From: a virus
Virus record (IMG/VR): IMGVR_UViG_3300035703_000319
Coordinates: 1 to 31,081 of that record
Strand: one strand, 5' to 3'
DNA: 31,081 nucleotides
Position 1 is the stretch's first letter. Every line of letters starts with the position of its first letter. Positions 4,957 through 14,100 of this stretch are shown piece by piece. Position numbers and translations under genes: made by a program. The notes beneath the pieces are model-generated. The model saw only the letters and a list, made by a program, of their open reading frames with translations, was not told the DNA's origin and searched no databases.

Positions 4957-6894
4957 TCAGGCGATGGCTAGATAGATAAAAATGCCACCGTTTGCGTTGA
5001 TGGCGGCGGGGGCGGTGGAGCTGATCTGGAAGCCAGAACTCAGCGGGTCGATGTAGTCGGTGTTAGTGACTTCGGCGGCGGTGGAATTAAGTAGAAGGTA
5101 GGGGTCGTTGCCAGAGACAATGCCGCGAGCGGTGTCCCAGACGTACCAATCGCCAGTGCTGTCCGTGCGCTTGATTAGAACGAACCGTGCTCCGTTAGTG
5201 AAGCCGCAGTCAATGTTCAGCGTGGTGCCGGTGCCGGTGTAGCTGCCCACCTTGCTGACGCCGGGGCAGGAGGCGAAGAGGTAGGCGATATAGGTCTGGC
5301 CGCCCCCATTAGCTTCGTTTGTAAAGTTGACGCTGAATGTGGTTGCCGTAGGAGCGGTATTATTCCAGGCAAACCCACCACTTGCCCAGCCATCCGTTGT
5401 ATTCAGGAACATCGTCCCGTACTCAGGTAAATTGCCGCCTGTTGTTGGGTAGAACTTCTGATAGACAGGCCACCTTGTTGACGCAGCAGATCTTGACTTG
5501 AGAATAATCAACTCCGGCGCCACGCCAAGATTATGCGCGACAGCCCTGGCACTTCCCGTGCCCGTATAAGCAACCACGTCGAAGAAGCCGGGGGCGCGGC
5601 GGAACATCCATGACAAATAGGTAGAGTCTGCTGAATCGACATACCCGGACATGTAATCCCAATCAATGCCGGCACTTGTCACCTCTGCAGCAGTGGTATT
5701 TGTAAACATATATTGCCTGCCAGTCAATCGGCTTGCCGCAAACCAGTTTCCAGCAAGGGCAGGGGTACGATATAAGCCGAAATCAACAATATGATTATTT
5801 GAAACAAATGAAGGGCTTAGACCTGATCCATAGGCTTCGCTGAACACCTTCGTGGCATCGGTGGGCGTCTTCATCGGCCCACGGCGGATGGCGATGTAGA
5901 TGTAGGTGCCTGTAGATAGGTTTATTGACGCGCCAGTTGTATTTATAGTAAACCCGTTTGAATTGACTTGAATGGGTAGGGCAGATACTTCCGCGTTCGC
6001 TAGATTCGGGTACAGAATTGAGCTGTTTGAATCTGTAATACCCCGCATATTGTCAAAAACATGCCAGTTCTGAGCTGCGCTTGAGCTTTTAAGCAGAATC
6101 CATTGCGGTTCCCACCCCAGATTGACAAAGTTTCCAACTGCACCAGTACCTGTATAACTCCCACAACTCACCACACTGTCATTGCCGCTATCGCCAAACC
6201 CGCCAGCGTCGTGCGCGAACAGGTACGCGACGTAGGTGCCGCCGGAGGCATTCACTGTGGCATCAGTGCCAAGGCTGAAGACGGTGCTGGTCGGTGTGGT
6301 GCTATTCCAGCGAGTGGCGCCTGTTGCTTTGGCTGCGGTGCTATTTAGCACCATGTATTCGGTGTTGGCGAGGCTGCGGTGGTAAACCTGCCAATCGCCT
6401 GTGGTGTCCGTGCGCTTGACGATGATGCAGCCGGGCACGCTACCTAGGTTGTGGCTAATGGTACGGTTTGCACCAGTACCCGTATAAGTCGCAACATCAA
6501 AGAACTTCGCCGCCTTGCGGAAGGTCCAGGAGACGAAAGAATCGCTTGAATAGTTGACGCCAGCGCCAGTGCCAAGCGTGAAGCCATTAGAGTTAAATGA
6601 GTTTATGAATGTAGTGCCCCAGTTAATTGTCGATTCATCGGTTGTCTCCGTAAATAGTCGATAGCCTTGTCCACGGACAGTATCGAAAACGTGGTGCCTT
6701 CCATCCGCACCCGCGTTTCTTGGCTTAAACCAAACCATTCCTCCCTTGCCGCTCAGATCAACCCCATTCGTGATCGTCTGCGTGCTGCCGTTGCCGGTAT
6801 ACAGCCAGGTACTGAAGACATCCTCTACGTAAATTTTCTCGGCGCCACCAGCTCCGGCAGCGCCCATAATCAATGCCCGCGTGTTCGGATCCAT
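4957..6894 (-). CDS. repetitive tail fibre / adhesin protein
   Basis: The 645-residue protein is built from tandem units of about 105 residues. The signature YTGTG occurs at 137, 247, 443 and 552, with YTGNG at 32 and a degenerate unit near 350, making about six repeats. A typical unit runs YTGTG, a beta segment with a HNLG motif, then IIVKRTDTTGDWQVY, LNSTAA and GGTYVAYLFA. This pattern resembles the DUF7483-type repeats I recall from phage tail proteins. The Gly/Thr/Ser/Asn-rich, beta-prone composition fits an extended receptor-binding fibre. The N-terminus (MDPNTRALIMGAAGAGG) may attach it to the tail. It lies between another fibre gene (seven bases upstream) and a fibre-assembly chaperone, supporting a host-recognition role. 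Confidence 0.8.
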   Translation of the reverse strand: MDPNTRALIMGAAGAGGAEKIYVEDVFSTWLYTGNGSTQTITNGVDLSGKGGMVWFKPRNAGADGRHHVFDTVRGQGYRLFTETTDESTINWGTTFINSFNSNGFTLGTGAGVNYSSDSFVSWTFRKAAKFFDVATYTGTGANRTISHNLGSVPGCIIVKRTDTTGDWQVYHRSLANTEYMVLNSTAAKATGATRWNSTTPTSTVFSLGTDATVNASGGTYVAYLFAHDAGGFGDSGNDSVVSCGSYTGTGAVGNFVNLGWEPQWILLKSSSAAQNWHVFDNMRGITDSNSSILYPNLANAEVSALPIQVNSNGFTINTTGASINLSTGTYIYIAIRRGPMKTPTDATKVFSEAYGSGLSPSFVSNNHIVDFGLYRTPALAGNWFAASRLTGRQYMFTNTTAAEVTSAGIDWDYMSGYVDSADSTYLSWMFRRAPGFFDVVAYTGTGSARAVAHNLGVAPELIILKSRSAASTRWPVYQKFYPTTGGNLPEYGTMFLNTTDGWASGGFAWNNTAPTATTFSVNFTNEANGGGQTYIAYLFASCPGVSKVGSYTGTGTTLNIDCGFTNGARFVLIKRTDSTGDWYVWDTARGIVSGNDPYLLLNSTAAEVTNTDYIDPLSSGFQISSTAPAAINANGGIFIYLAIA

Positions 6895-6901
6895 CGCGCT
6901 A

Positions 6902-9415
6902 TCAGTTGGTGTAGTTGATCAGGCTGGAAGCACGCCAGCGAGTGCCACCGTCGTCAGTGACAAACATAAATAGGTGCGTCTTGCCTGTTGTCAGCGTTGG
7001 CGCCGTACCGCTGGGCCACTCAACGCCACTGAACCACGTGATTGTGCCGCTGGTATGGGTCAATTCCAAGGTGAAGGCGTATGCACGAGAGGTGGGAACA
7101 TTGCTGACCGTAAAAGTTGAAGCGCCGTTAATGGTCTTGGTGAAATAATTCCCGGTGCTGCAATCAATGTTAAGGGCCGAAACCGCCACTACAGTTTGGG
7201 CGTAAGTACCGGCTAAATCCAGATCAGTATTGGTTGCAGCACTCGCTCCAGTTCCTACTGCCCACGTGGTTGCGTAGGTTACGGCGCCAGTCTGTCCGCC
7301 GACGCTGGTTACAGGGGCACTTGTCGTTGCCCAACTTAGTGTTCCGGTGCCGTTTGTTGTTAATACTTGCCCGTTCGTACCGTCAGCAGCTGGGAGTGTC
7401 CACGTAACATTTGTGGAGACAGTTGCGGGTGCTTGGAAAGCCACCCAGTTACTGCTATCGGAGTCAGCCCAACGCAGGTCAGATTGAGCATTAAGCGTAA
7501 TATCACCTGTCATTACACCGCCGCTCTTCGGTAGAGCAGCATTTGCAAGATCGTAGGCGGACTTAACGCTATTGGGGGTGGCTGCTGTTGTTGCACTGGT
7601 AGAACTTGTTGAATCTGTTAGTTGTACGGTGCCACGGGCGCTTGTTGTACCCTGTTCAATTTTTGTGCCAGCAATAGCTGCACTGGCATTAATATCTGCA
7701 TCGACGATTGCGCCGGAAAGAACGACTGTTCCAGTAGCGTTGGGCAACGTAATTGTGCGGTCAGCCGTTGGATCAACAACAGCTAACGTTGTTTCAAATG
7801 TATTGTCGCTTGTGCCTTCAAACTCAAGTGAACCGCCAGACCCAATAAGCAGTGCCCCAGTTACAGTGCCGCCTGCCTTGGGTAGTTTTTCGCTATCAAG
7901 TTCCTCAATGGCAGCTTGGACGTTTGTTGCTGCAACATCACCTGTAGGACTAAAGCTGACGTTCGTTGCAATCTGCGCCGTTACTGTTTGGGAAACGTCA
8001 ATTTCAGTCCAAGAGCTTCCGTTTGAAAGAATAATGTCCGGTGGGCTTAGTGATACCTGAGGGGCATTGCCGGATGTAATTGTTCCAGCTTCTGACACCA
8101 CCAAGTAGTAACGATTATTGACGATTGCTGCAGCCGGCAACGCTTGACCAACCACCAAGCCAACTGCAGTACCTTCAGCCGTTACTGATGCAACTAGGCC
8201 AGTTCCACCACCAGCAGAAGCGTCAAAAGTTCCAGCAAATACAATTTCACCAACTGAAATACCAATCGGCTGGTATACGTTGCCGTCCCACAGGAATAAA
8301 TCCCGGCTTAGTGGATTAAAGAAGAACTGTCCGATGTGATCAGCTGTTGGCTGCGTTTCTCCAATCTTGGAAACTGCATAATTGGCAATTTGCGCACCAC
8401 TAATGCTTGATGTTCCGATCCGCGCAGACTCAAGAGTTCCTGTCGTGAGCTTTGTCGCGTCAATATCGGGAATATCAGCAGCCTCTAGTAACTGCGTTCC
8501 GGTAATATGTCCTTCAGCATCAAATGTTACCTTTGTGGCGGTACCTGCTACAACGCTATTTGTGTGACTGATAAGACCAACACCATCAACACCTAGACCA
8601 GAGCCAGGGCGAACAACACCGATGCTGGAAGACGTGGCGATTGGAACATCGGCAGCAACGATTGTTCGGCCTTCAGTTACAAGCCCCTTAGAGTCATACC
8701 TAACAATGTGATAATTGCTTGTCTCTTCTGTAACTGTATTATCAATAATGATGGTGTTTCCACTAAGCGCCAAGCCATTGCCGTTGACGACTACAGCGCC
8801 TTTATCTGTAGACGTAGCAGTAGGCAGGTCACCTGCTGCAATAGTGCGGTACGCAACGGTGCCAGCAGCCGATGTTGGGCCAGCAAGAAATTGTGCTGCT
8901 GCGCTGGTGTTATCGAGTGACGTAGTGATCGTGATTTGATCACCAGCGGTGGCGATTGCCAGATTGACGATTCCAGCAGTATCCCCGATAACAGTATTTA
9001 CGCTTCCGGCTGCCTTAATACTGACCCAGTTGGTGCCATCCCAGCAGTAAATTTTGCTGTCGTCGGTATCCAAAGCAATCTGACCGACAAATGCACCGCT
9101 GGCTGGCAGCGTAGTTACAAGGTCAACGCTGGATTCATCGGCAAGCTTGGCAGCTGTAACGCCGTTGTCGGCTAGTTGAGTCGTATCGACCGCGCCATTT
9201 TCTAGGGCTGTGCCAGGAATTTCATTGCTGCCAAACAGAATCTTGGCGCCAGGGATGGTGGCATCGGCAATTAGGGTGACAGCCTTACCCGTAAAATCTG
9301 TAACCGTGATCTTTTTTGTTTCACTGGCGCTGATATCAGCAACCGGTAGAAGGTCGTTGGCTGCTAGATCGGCGCTGGCAAGTGCCGCAAGCTCCGTAAT
9401 TCTGAGATCGGCCAT
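6902..9415 (-). CDS. large tail fibre protein
   Basis: The 837-residue protein is rich in Thr, Ala, Ser, Gly and Val, with many short beta repeats typical of trimeric fibres. Its N-terminus (MADLRITELAALASADL, then DLLPVADIS and ETKKITVTDF) is characteristic of phage fibres that attach to the tail tip. Fibre-like motifs follow: DTDDSKIYCWDGTNWVSI, ATNVQAAIEELDSEKLPKAGG, LPKSGGVMTGDITLN and TLPNATGTVVLSG. The C-terminal 100 residues (after ALNIDCSTGNYFTKTING) look like a separate globular tip domain. A promoter-like sequence and a dyad lie just upstream at 9437-9479. The protein probably forms the main side or central fibre, with receptor binding at its C-terminus. Confidence 0.85.
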   Translation of the reverse strand: MADLRITELAALASADLAANDLLPVADISASETKKITVTDFTGKAVTLIADATIPGAKILFGSNEIPGTALENGAVDTTQLADNGVTAAKLADESSVDLVTTLPASGAFVGQIALDTDDSKIYCWDGTNWVSIKAAGSVNTVIGDTAGIVNLAIATAGDQITITTSLDNTSAAAQFLAGPTSAAGTVAYRTIAAGDLPTATSTDKGAVVVNGNGLALSGNTIIIDNTVTEETSNYHIVRYDSKGLVTEGRTIVAADVPIATSSSIGVVRPGSGLGVDGVGLISHTNSVVAGTATKVTFDAEGHITGTQLLEAADIPDIDATKLTTGTLESARIGTSSISGAQIANYAVSKIGETQPTADHIGQFFFNPLSRDLFLWDGNVYQPIGISVGEIVFAGTFDASAGGGTGLVASVTAEGTAVGLVVGQALPAAAIVNNRYYLVVSEAGTITSGNAPQVSLSPPDIILSNGSSWTEIDVSQTVTAQIATNVSFSPTGDVAATNVQAAIEELDSEKLPKAGGTVTGALLIGSGGSLEFEGTSDNTFETTLAVVDPTADRTITLPNATGTVVLSGAIVDADINASAAIAGTKIEQGTTSARGTVQLTDSTSSTSATTAATPNSVKSAYDLANAALPKSGGVMTGDITLNAQSDLRWADSDSSNWVAFQAPATVSTNVTWTLPAADGTNGQVLTTNGTGTLSWATTSAPVTSVGGQTGAVTYATTWAVGTGASAATNTDLDLAGTYAQTVVAVSALNIDCSTGNYFTKTINGASTFTVSNVPTSRAYAFTLELTHTSGTITWFSGVEWPSGTAPTLTTGKTHLFMFVTDDGGTRWRASSLINYTN

Positions 9416-9436
9416 GCCCGCGAATCCCTAGCAGTG

Positions 9437-9479
9437 CTGACAGTTACAGTCAGTATAAAGCTTAGTCGGGTTCTTCCAA
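9437..9479 (-). promoter_or_regulatory. candidate promoter with operator-like dyad before the fibre genes
   Basis: On the minus strand, TTGGAA (9474-9479) and TATACT (9452-9457) form a -35/-10-like pair with a 16-base spacer (4/6 and 5/6 matches to the sigma-70 consensus). TATACT runs straight into the 17-base quasi-palindrome CTGACTGTAACTGTCAG (9437-9453), about where transcription would start. This is one of few gaps in the structural cluster and sits right ahead of the 837-residue fibre gene. It could drive a fibre-lysis transcript under repressor control. The evidence is only sequence resemblance. Confidence 0.4.
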
Positions 9480-10358
9480 TACCAAGTAAGAGCTTTGATC
9501 CTGCTCCAGCTCGATTTTGGATCCAGACTCCTGCAGCAGATAAGACCTTCGCTGCGTCTGTGCTCTTAAACGGATGGGACCCGTGGCAACAAAATCAATC
9601 GTGGAAACGATCACATCCCCTGGCGTAAAGCTGGTGGCGCTATTGGTCACTATTGCGTCAAATTCCCACCAAAGCTGGTCGTTTAGCTGAGATGTGGAAA
9701 AGGATCCGCCAAACGAGGATGCCCCTTCAGATTTAATGTAAAACTTACCGTGAAAAGATGATCCAATTTCTGTGCGCAGCACAAGCTGCATAAGGTACTG
9801 AACTGGCTCGTAACCTGCTTTATTTATGTAATCCCACTGAGCGGTAAGCCTGCCGCTGCCTGTAATAAGACTGCTGTACTGTTGGCGGTATTCATCGCCC
9901 AATGCCGTAAAGTCAATCGCTTCGCGTGATGTATTGATTTCATACTCACTTATGGATGCCAAAACGCGCGTGTCCCGACTCCGCACTGTCACCCGAATAG
10001 GAATATCACGAGCGATTGCAGCCAGCGCCACTCGGCCTTCGGAGCCGCCTTCTAGGCTGTCATCAAAACTGTCGTAAAGCTTTATTCCGCCTAGCTCATC
10101 AATAAAGATGTACCAGTTGCCGCTGGCTTGTACCGTGCCAGCACTCCAGCCGGAAGCCGCTACAAAATCAAGCAAAGTGCCGTCTGTCGTTGAAATCTCA
10201 ATTAAATCGCCGGTAATCAAATAGCCTTCATCAAAATCAAAGCTAAACCGATCACGTTCGGCGTTTACGTCACTTGGATTAACAATGGATTCCTTTGGCG
10301 CCTCCAGCGATTTTCTGGTTAATTCAATGTTGCCGGTGCTGCCGAGATAAATACTCAT
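9462..10358 (-). CDS. tail structural protein, function unknown
   Basis: The 298-residue protein begins MSIYLGSTGNIELTRKSL, a start I associate with minor tail proteins of cyanobacterial phages. The middle is beta-rich (IPIRVTVRSRDTRVLASISEY), and about 215-250 holds an aromatic stretch (QLNDQLWWEFDAIV). There is no enzymatic motif, signal peptide or membrane segment. It is coupled to the gene before it by a one-base overlap and precedes the fibre genes after a 46-base gap. By position it is probably a tail-tip or fibre-attachment component. A specific family could not be named. Confidence 0.75.
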   Translation of the reverse strand: MSIYLGSTGNIELTRKSLEAPKESIVNPSDVNAERDRFSFDFDEGYLITGDLIEISTTDGTLLDFVAASGWSAGTVQASGNWYIFIDELGGIKLYDSFDDSLEGGSEGRVALAAIARDIPIRVTVRSRDTRVLASISEYEINTSREAIDFTALGDEYRQQYSSLITGSGRLTAQWDYINKAGYEPVQYLMQLVLRTEIGSSFHGKFYIKSEGASSFGGSFSTSQLNDQLWWEFDAIVTNSATSFTPGDVIVSTIDFVATGPIRLRAQTQRRSYLLQESGSKIELEQDQSSYLVLEEPD

Positions 10359-10783
10359 TACAACGTCACCGAACGAAGGGGGCCGGTTACTTGGAAACTT
10401 ATTTGCGCAGAGCTGACTTCACCGACGCTGGCTCCAACCGTGACGCTGGTTATGTAACAAAAAATTTGAATATCCCGGTCAATGTTGCCTTCCTTAAAAC
10501 GCAGTCGCATCCCTACATAATCGTTATCTGATACCCCTCCTGTTTTCAGCACCGTGCGCAAAATAGTTGCGGCATCATTGCGTCCGCTGTCATCTGTGTA
10601 GTACAGAAGCGTTGCGTTGCCGTTAAATTCTTGCACCCCTGGCACAAACGTTCGCTCCACGTCCGCTAGGGTCGTGGTCTCAAGCATTTCTACGTTGCCA
10701 GTTATTGTCCAGTTAGTGACCTTGGCCTGTTCAACGCCCAGAATCAATAGGCGTCCGTCTTTGCCGGTAAATACTTTTGACAT
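10358..10783 (-). CDS. tail tube-like minor tail protein
   Basis: The 141-residue product starts MSKVFTGKDGRLLILGVEQAK and contains WTITGNVEMLETTTLADVERTF, then NGNATLLYY, ending QISFQVTGPLRSVTL. This alternation, with the ETTTLAD/ERTF motif, resembles the tail tube fold of phage major and minor tail proteins (lambda gpV-like and relatives). The main tube protein is encoded elsewhere (18637-19395), so this copy may form a distal ring or cap near the tip. Stops and starts overlap by one base on both sides, as in the neighbouring tail-tip genes. Confidence 0.65.
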   Translation of the reverse strand: MSKVFTGKDGRLLILGVEQAKVTNWTITGNVEMLETTTLADVERTFVPGVQEFNGNATLLYYTDDSGRNDAATILRTVLKTGGVSDNDYVGMRLRFKEGNIDRDIQIFCYITSVTVGASVGEVSSAQISFQVTGPLRSVTL

Positions 10784-11169
10784 TAGAACACGGCCACTAG
10801 ATTTACTGTAACGCTGCTGCGGCCCGGTTTCACATTACGGACTTGAGGCTCAGATTCGTACCGCCAACCGCCGTTAGCAGGGGCGGCCATACCTGAACGA
10901 ACGCCTTCCCCGCTATAAGCCCAGCCAGCACGAACTTCTACAGGCAACCTAAAAGTTCGCAAAGTGCCGTATTGAGCGTCGTAGTCATCCAAAAACGCAA
11001 GCGCATTTGCGTCTTCGATATTTTCGTAGGTAAGACTGAGTTTTGCGTTTGTGCGTTGGTTGCCGTACAGAAAGCGAATTTCAGCTCCAGATTGCGAGTT
11101 AAACCGCTTGGTCGGCCAATCTCCCGGACTGTACTCGCGGCTAGTCGGTCGCAGGGTGGGAAATGCCAT
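10783..11169 (-). CDS. minor tail protein, distal tail-like
   Basis: The 128-residue product begins MAFPTLRPTSREYSPGDWP and includes RFLYGNQRTNAKLSLTYENI, LAFLDDYDAQYGTLRTFRLP and a beta-rich end (RSSVTVNLVAVF). Short proteins with an EYSPGDWP-like N-terminus and the DYDAQYGT motif occur next to gpJ-like hub genes and resemble distal tail or lambda gpM-type components, but I cannot assign it exactly. It overlaps both neighbours by one base. There is no membrane segment or catalytic motif. Confidence 0.65.
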   Translation of the reverse strand: MAFPTLRPTSREYSPGDWPTKRFNSQSGAEIRFLYGNQRTNAKLSLTYENIEDANALAFLDDYDAQYGTLRTFRLPVEVRAGWAYSGEGVRSGMAAPANGGWRYESEPQVRNVKPGRSSVTVNLVAVF

Positions 11170-14100
11170 TACTCCAGTACGCGGAAGTTGCTTTCTGTTA
11201 GCACGTCCTTTGCCACAATACTAGCTCCAGTGCTGTCGACCGGAACCTCTACGGCGCTAACGTTGACGAGACCGTCTTCATCGATGGTCAGTTGTTCCAC
11301 TTGGTACATGCCAACACTGGTTTCTAGGCTGACCAGTGTGAACAGGCATCCGTACAGCGTTGAATCTGTGACGGCGTTATTTGCGATGGTGATTCGTTGC
11401 TCTGTTACAGCGCCAGTGGAAGGGTTGTAGACCAGAGCGTCGTAGTTGCCGTTGGCGATGGTTGTAATGCTGACCAAGGTGCCAGCGTCCGTGATGCCGC
11501 CGTTGCTGGTGGCGCTATAGCTGGTGGATTCGGTAATCACACGGATGTAAGAGCCGGGTTGGATGCCGAGAGCATCAGGCACAGTTTTGAAGCTGACGGT
11601 GTGCGTAACTCTCCTGCGAATGCTCAGCAAAAAGCGAGCGGTTCTTAATGCCTGAGCCCGATTAGTACAAAAATCACTGAGATCAAATGCTTGTTGAGTT
11701 GTGGCGCGACTGCCTTCGGGGATGTCTGCCCAATCCACAAGGGCCGACGTTTGGATAGGTAGATCGTTTTCAACAGTGACGCGCCAACTAACTAAAGCTC
11801 TGAAGTTTGAACGTTGGGCGGCATCAATGTATTGAACTTGCAAGCTATCAGCAATGATGTTGCCGGACGTAAAAATTTGTTCGACCGTAATAGGCCGAGT
11901 GCTGATCTTGTAATCACTGTCGTAAGGCAAGGCCGGCATCATGCCGAAGCGCCCATTTTTAATCGTGAAGTTACACAGCTGAAGAGCCGCATTGTCGTAC
12001 AAAAAGGATCTAAAACTGTCGCTGTCTTCGATAACGCCGTCAAAGAAAATTTGATTAGCGCGTTGAAATTTAGCTGTGTCGCGTAGCGAATCTATATCAA
12101 TCAACTCGGCGGGCACTACGTTGCCTACGCCTTGCCGCTTGCTTGTGAGCAAGTAATACATTAGATCGGCAAACAAATTACTAGGGTTGGTGTCGTTTTC
12201 GATAAGGCGCGTTACTTTTATTCCTGCAGGCACCCATAGGCGCAGTTGCCCAACGCCACCCAATTGCCCACTGGATTTAACCGTGAATCCCAGCGTAGAC
12301 ATGTTGTAGTACTCAGCCAGCGTTTCGTTGGCGACAGACTCGTTGACGTAAACAATTTCGTGCTCAGGACCGCTTTCGTTTGATTTTGTAAGTTCAGAGT
12401 AATAACTGCAATCGGCCACTTGAGTGTTTTCTTCAAAAGCGCGATCTATTGCGCTCACTGGATCCACAATGGCTACAGTTTGAACAGCTGTAACCTTGAA
12501 AGAGTAACCTACTTTTGTGTAACCTCCGACGGCAGAGAAGTCATTATTAACGTCTCTTGTAATCGTGAAAGCTTGAGCTGTCGTCCACTGGCCCGTAGCA
12601 GATACAATGGAATACGAAACATCTTTCCAGATGTAAGGGTTTTTTCTGTTGGCGTCTAAGTAAACAGGGCCGTAATCCACGCCAAGTGCTCCGGCTACTG
12701 ATGTGGCGCTAACGGCAAAAACAATTTGCCCGACTCCCGGCTTATCAAAGGTAATAGTTACTCTGTTTGTTCTGCCCGGAAAATCTCGTGCATAGCCCAG
12801 TACGCTAGTTAGCCAAGCATTATTTAACTGCTGCACGCTGCCGTTATTTGCGCCCATTTCATACTGTTCAATCGCTACGGGAACCGTTTGAGTTTGAGTT
12901 GAAACGCCAGCAGTTTCACTGGGATTGCTGGCCATCTCATCGCTAAACTTCACTTCGCCTACTGCGACCAAAGATCCATTTGAGGTGATGCGGAATGTTC
13001 CGTAATCAGTCGCGTAATCTAAGCCCGTCGTTGTATTGCTGCTTGCGTCAAGCCTAAAAATTAACTCTGTATTTGTGCTATTGATTGCAATGTCAGCGCC
13101 AGTGCGTGGTACTAACCGATATTCGTAGTATCCCTTGATGTGTGGGCGGATGTTCAGGTAGTTGTATTGATCAATCGGTGAGTTACCAGCAACACAAAAG
13201 ATTTCCGGGATGCGGCGCCAAGGTTTTTCCGGTTGGCCATAAATTTGAACGGGGCGAACCCACAGCGAAAAGCACGAAGTACGGCCAAAGTACTTGTCCA
13301 TGCGCGGAGTATTTAGTGTTATATCTTTTTTGTCTAGGTTATGCAATTTTCTGGCGCTAGGAATCGCGTTGAAGTTGCACAGCCCGTTGGCTCTGTTCCA
13401 GACTTGGCTGCGAATGCCAAGCTCAATCACCTCGGAGTCCCGCCTTACAGGACGAATGCTGGCTACATGTAAACGGCAAAGGGGATAAAAAGTAATGCCG
13501 CAGTGTTTTGTTAAATCGTATTGACCGCCGTCATAGCCAGCCAAAGGATCCCGAACAGTGCGTGTTCCAGCAATGCCTACTGTCGGCACACCAGTAATTT
13601 CTACACAGCGTAGGGTTATGTGTTGAGTAATTTCTTTTGCCCAGCTCTCAGGGCTGCGGCTTTCAACTACCCAAACAGAAGAGCCTACGATCCAAGTTGA
13701 TCCGATAACAAGCAAATCAGATGCCCTTTCTCGCCAAGATTCAGCCGAGCTTTTTAAGTCTTTGAGGTTTACTTCAGTATCCTTGAAGTTTGATTGCTGA
13801 AAGTCTCTCCAGTTGGCACCATTTATTTCAAACACCAACGTATCATTTACCTGGATGGGAACGCTGGTTTTATTGTCGTAAGTTGTATTATTGTGCGCTA
13901 TAAAACCCATGCGGCGCGAATAGGAACGTCCTTCGCCCGGTTGTCCAACTTGACTGCGCTGTTCATCAGTTGACGCATCACCAATACGCAACCGATCCGC
14001 TTCGCCGCCAGCAATTTTCCTACGGCGTGCGCTTGTTTCGCGTTGAGCCTCATCGGTGTCGCTGCCTTCCGTTAATGAATACGGCGACGATATAATTTCC

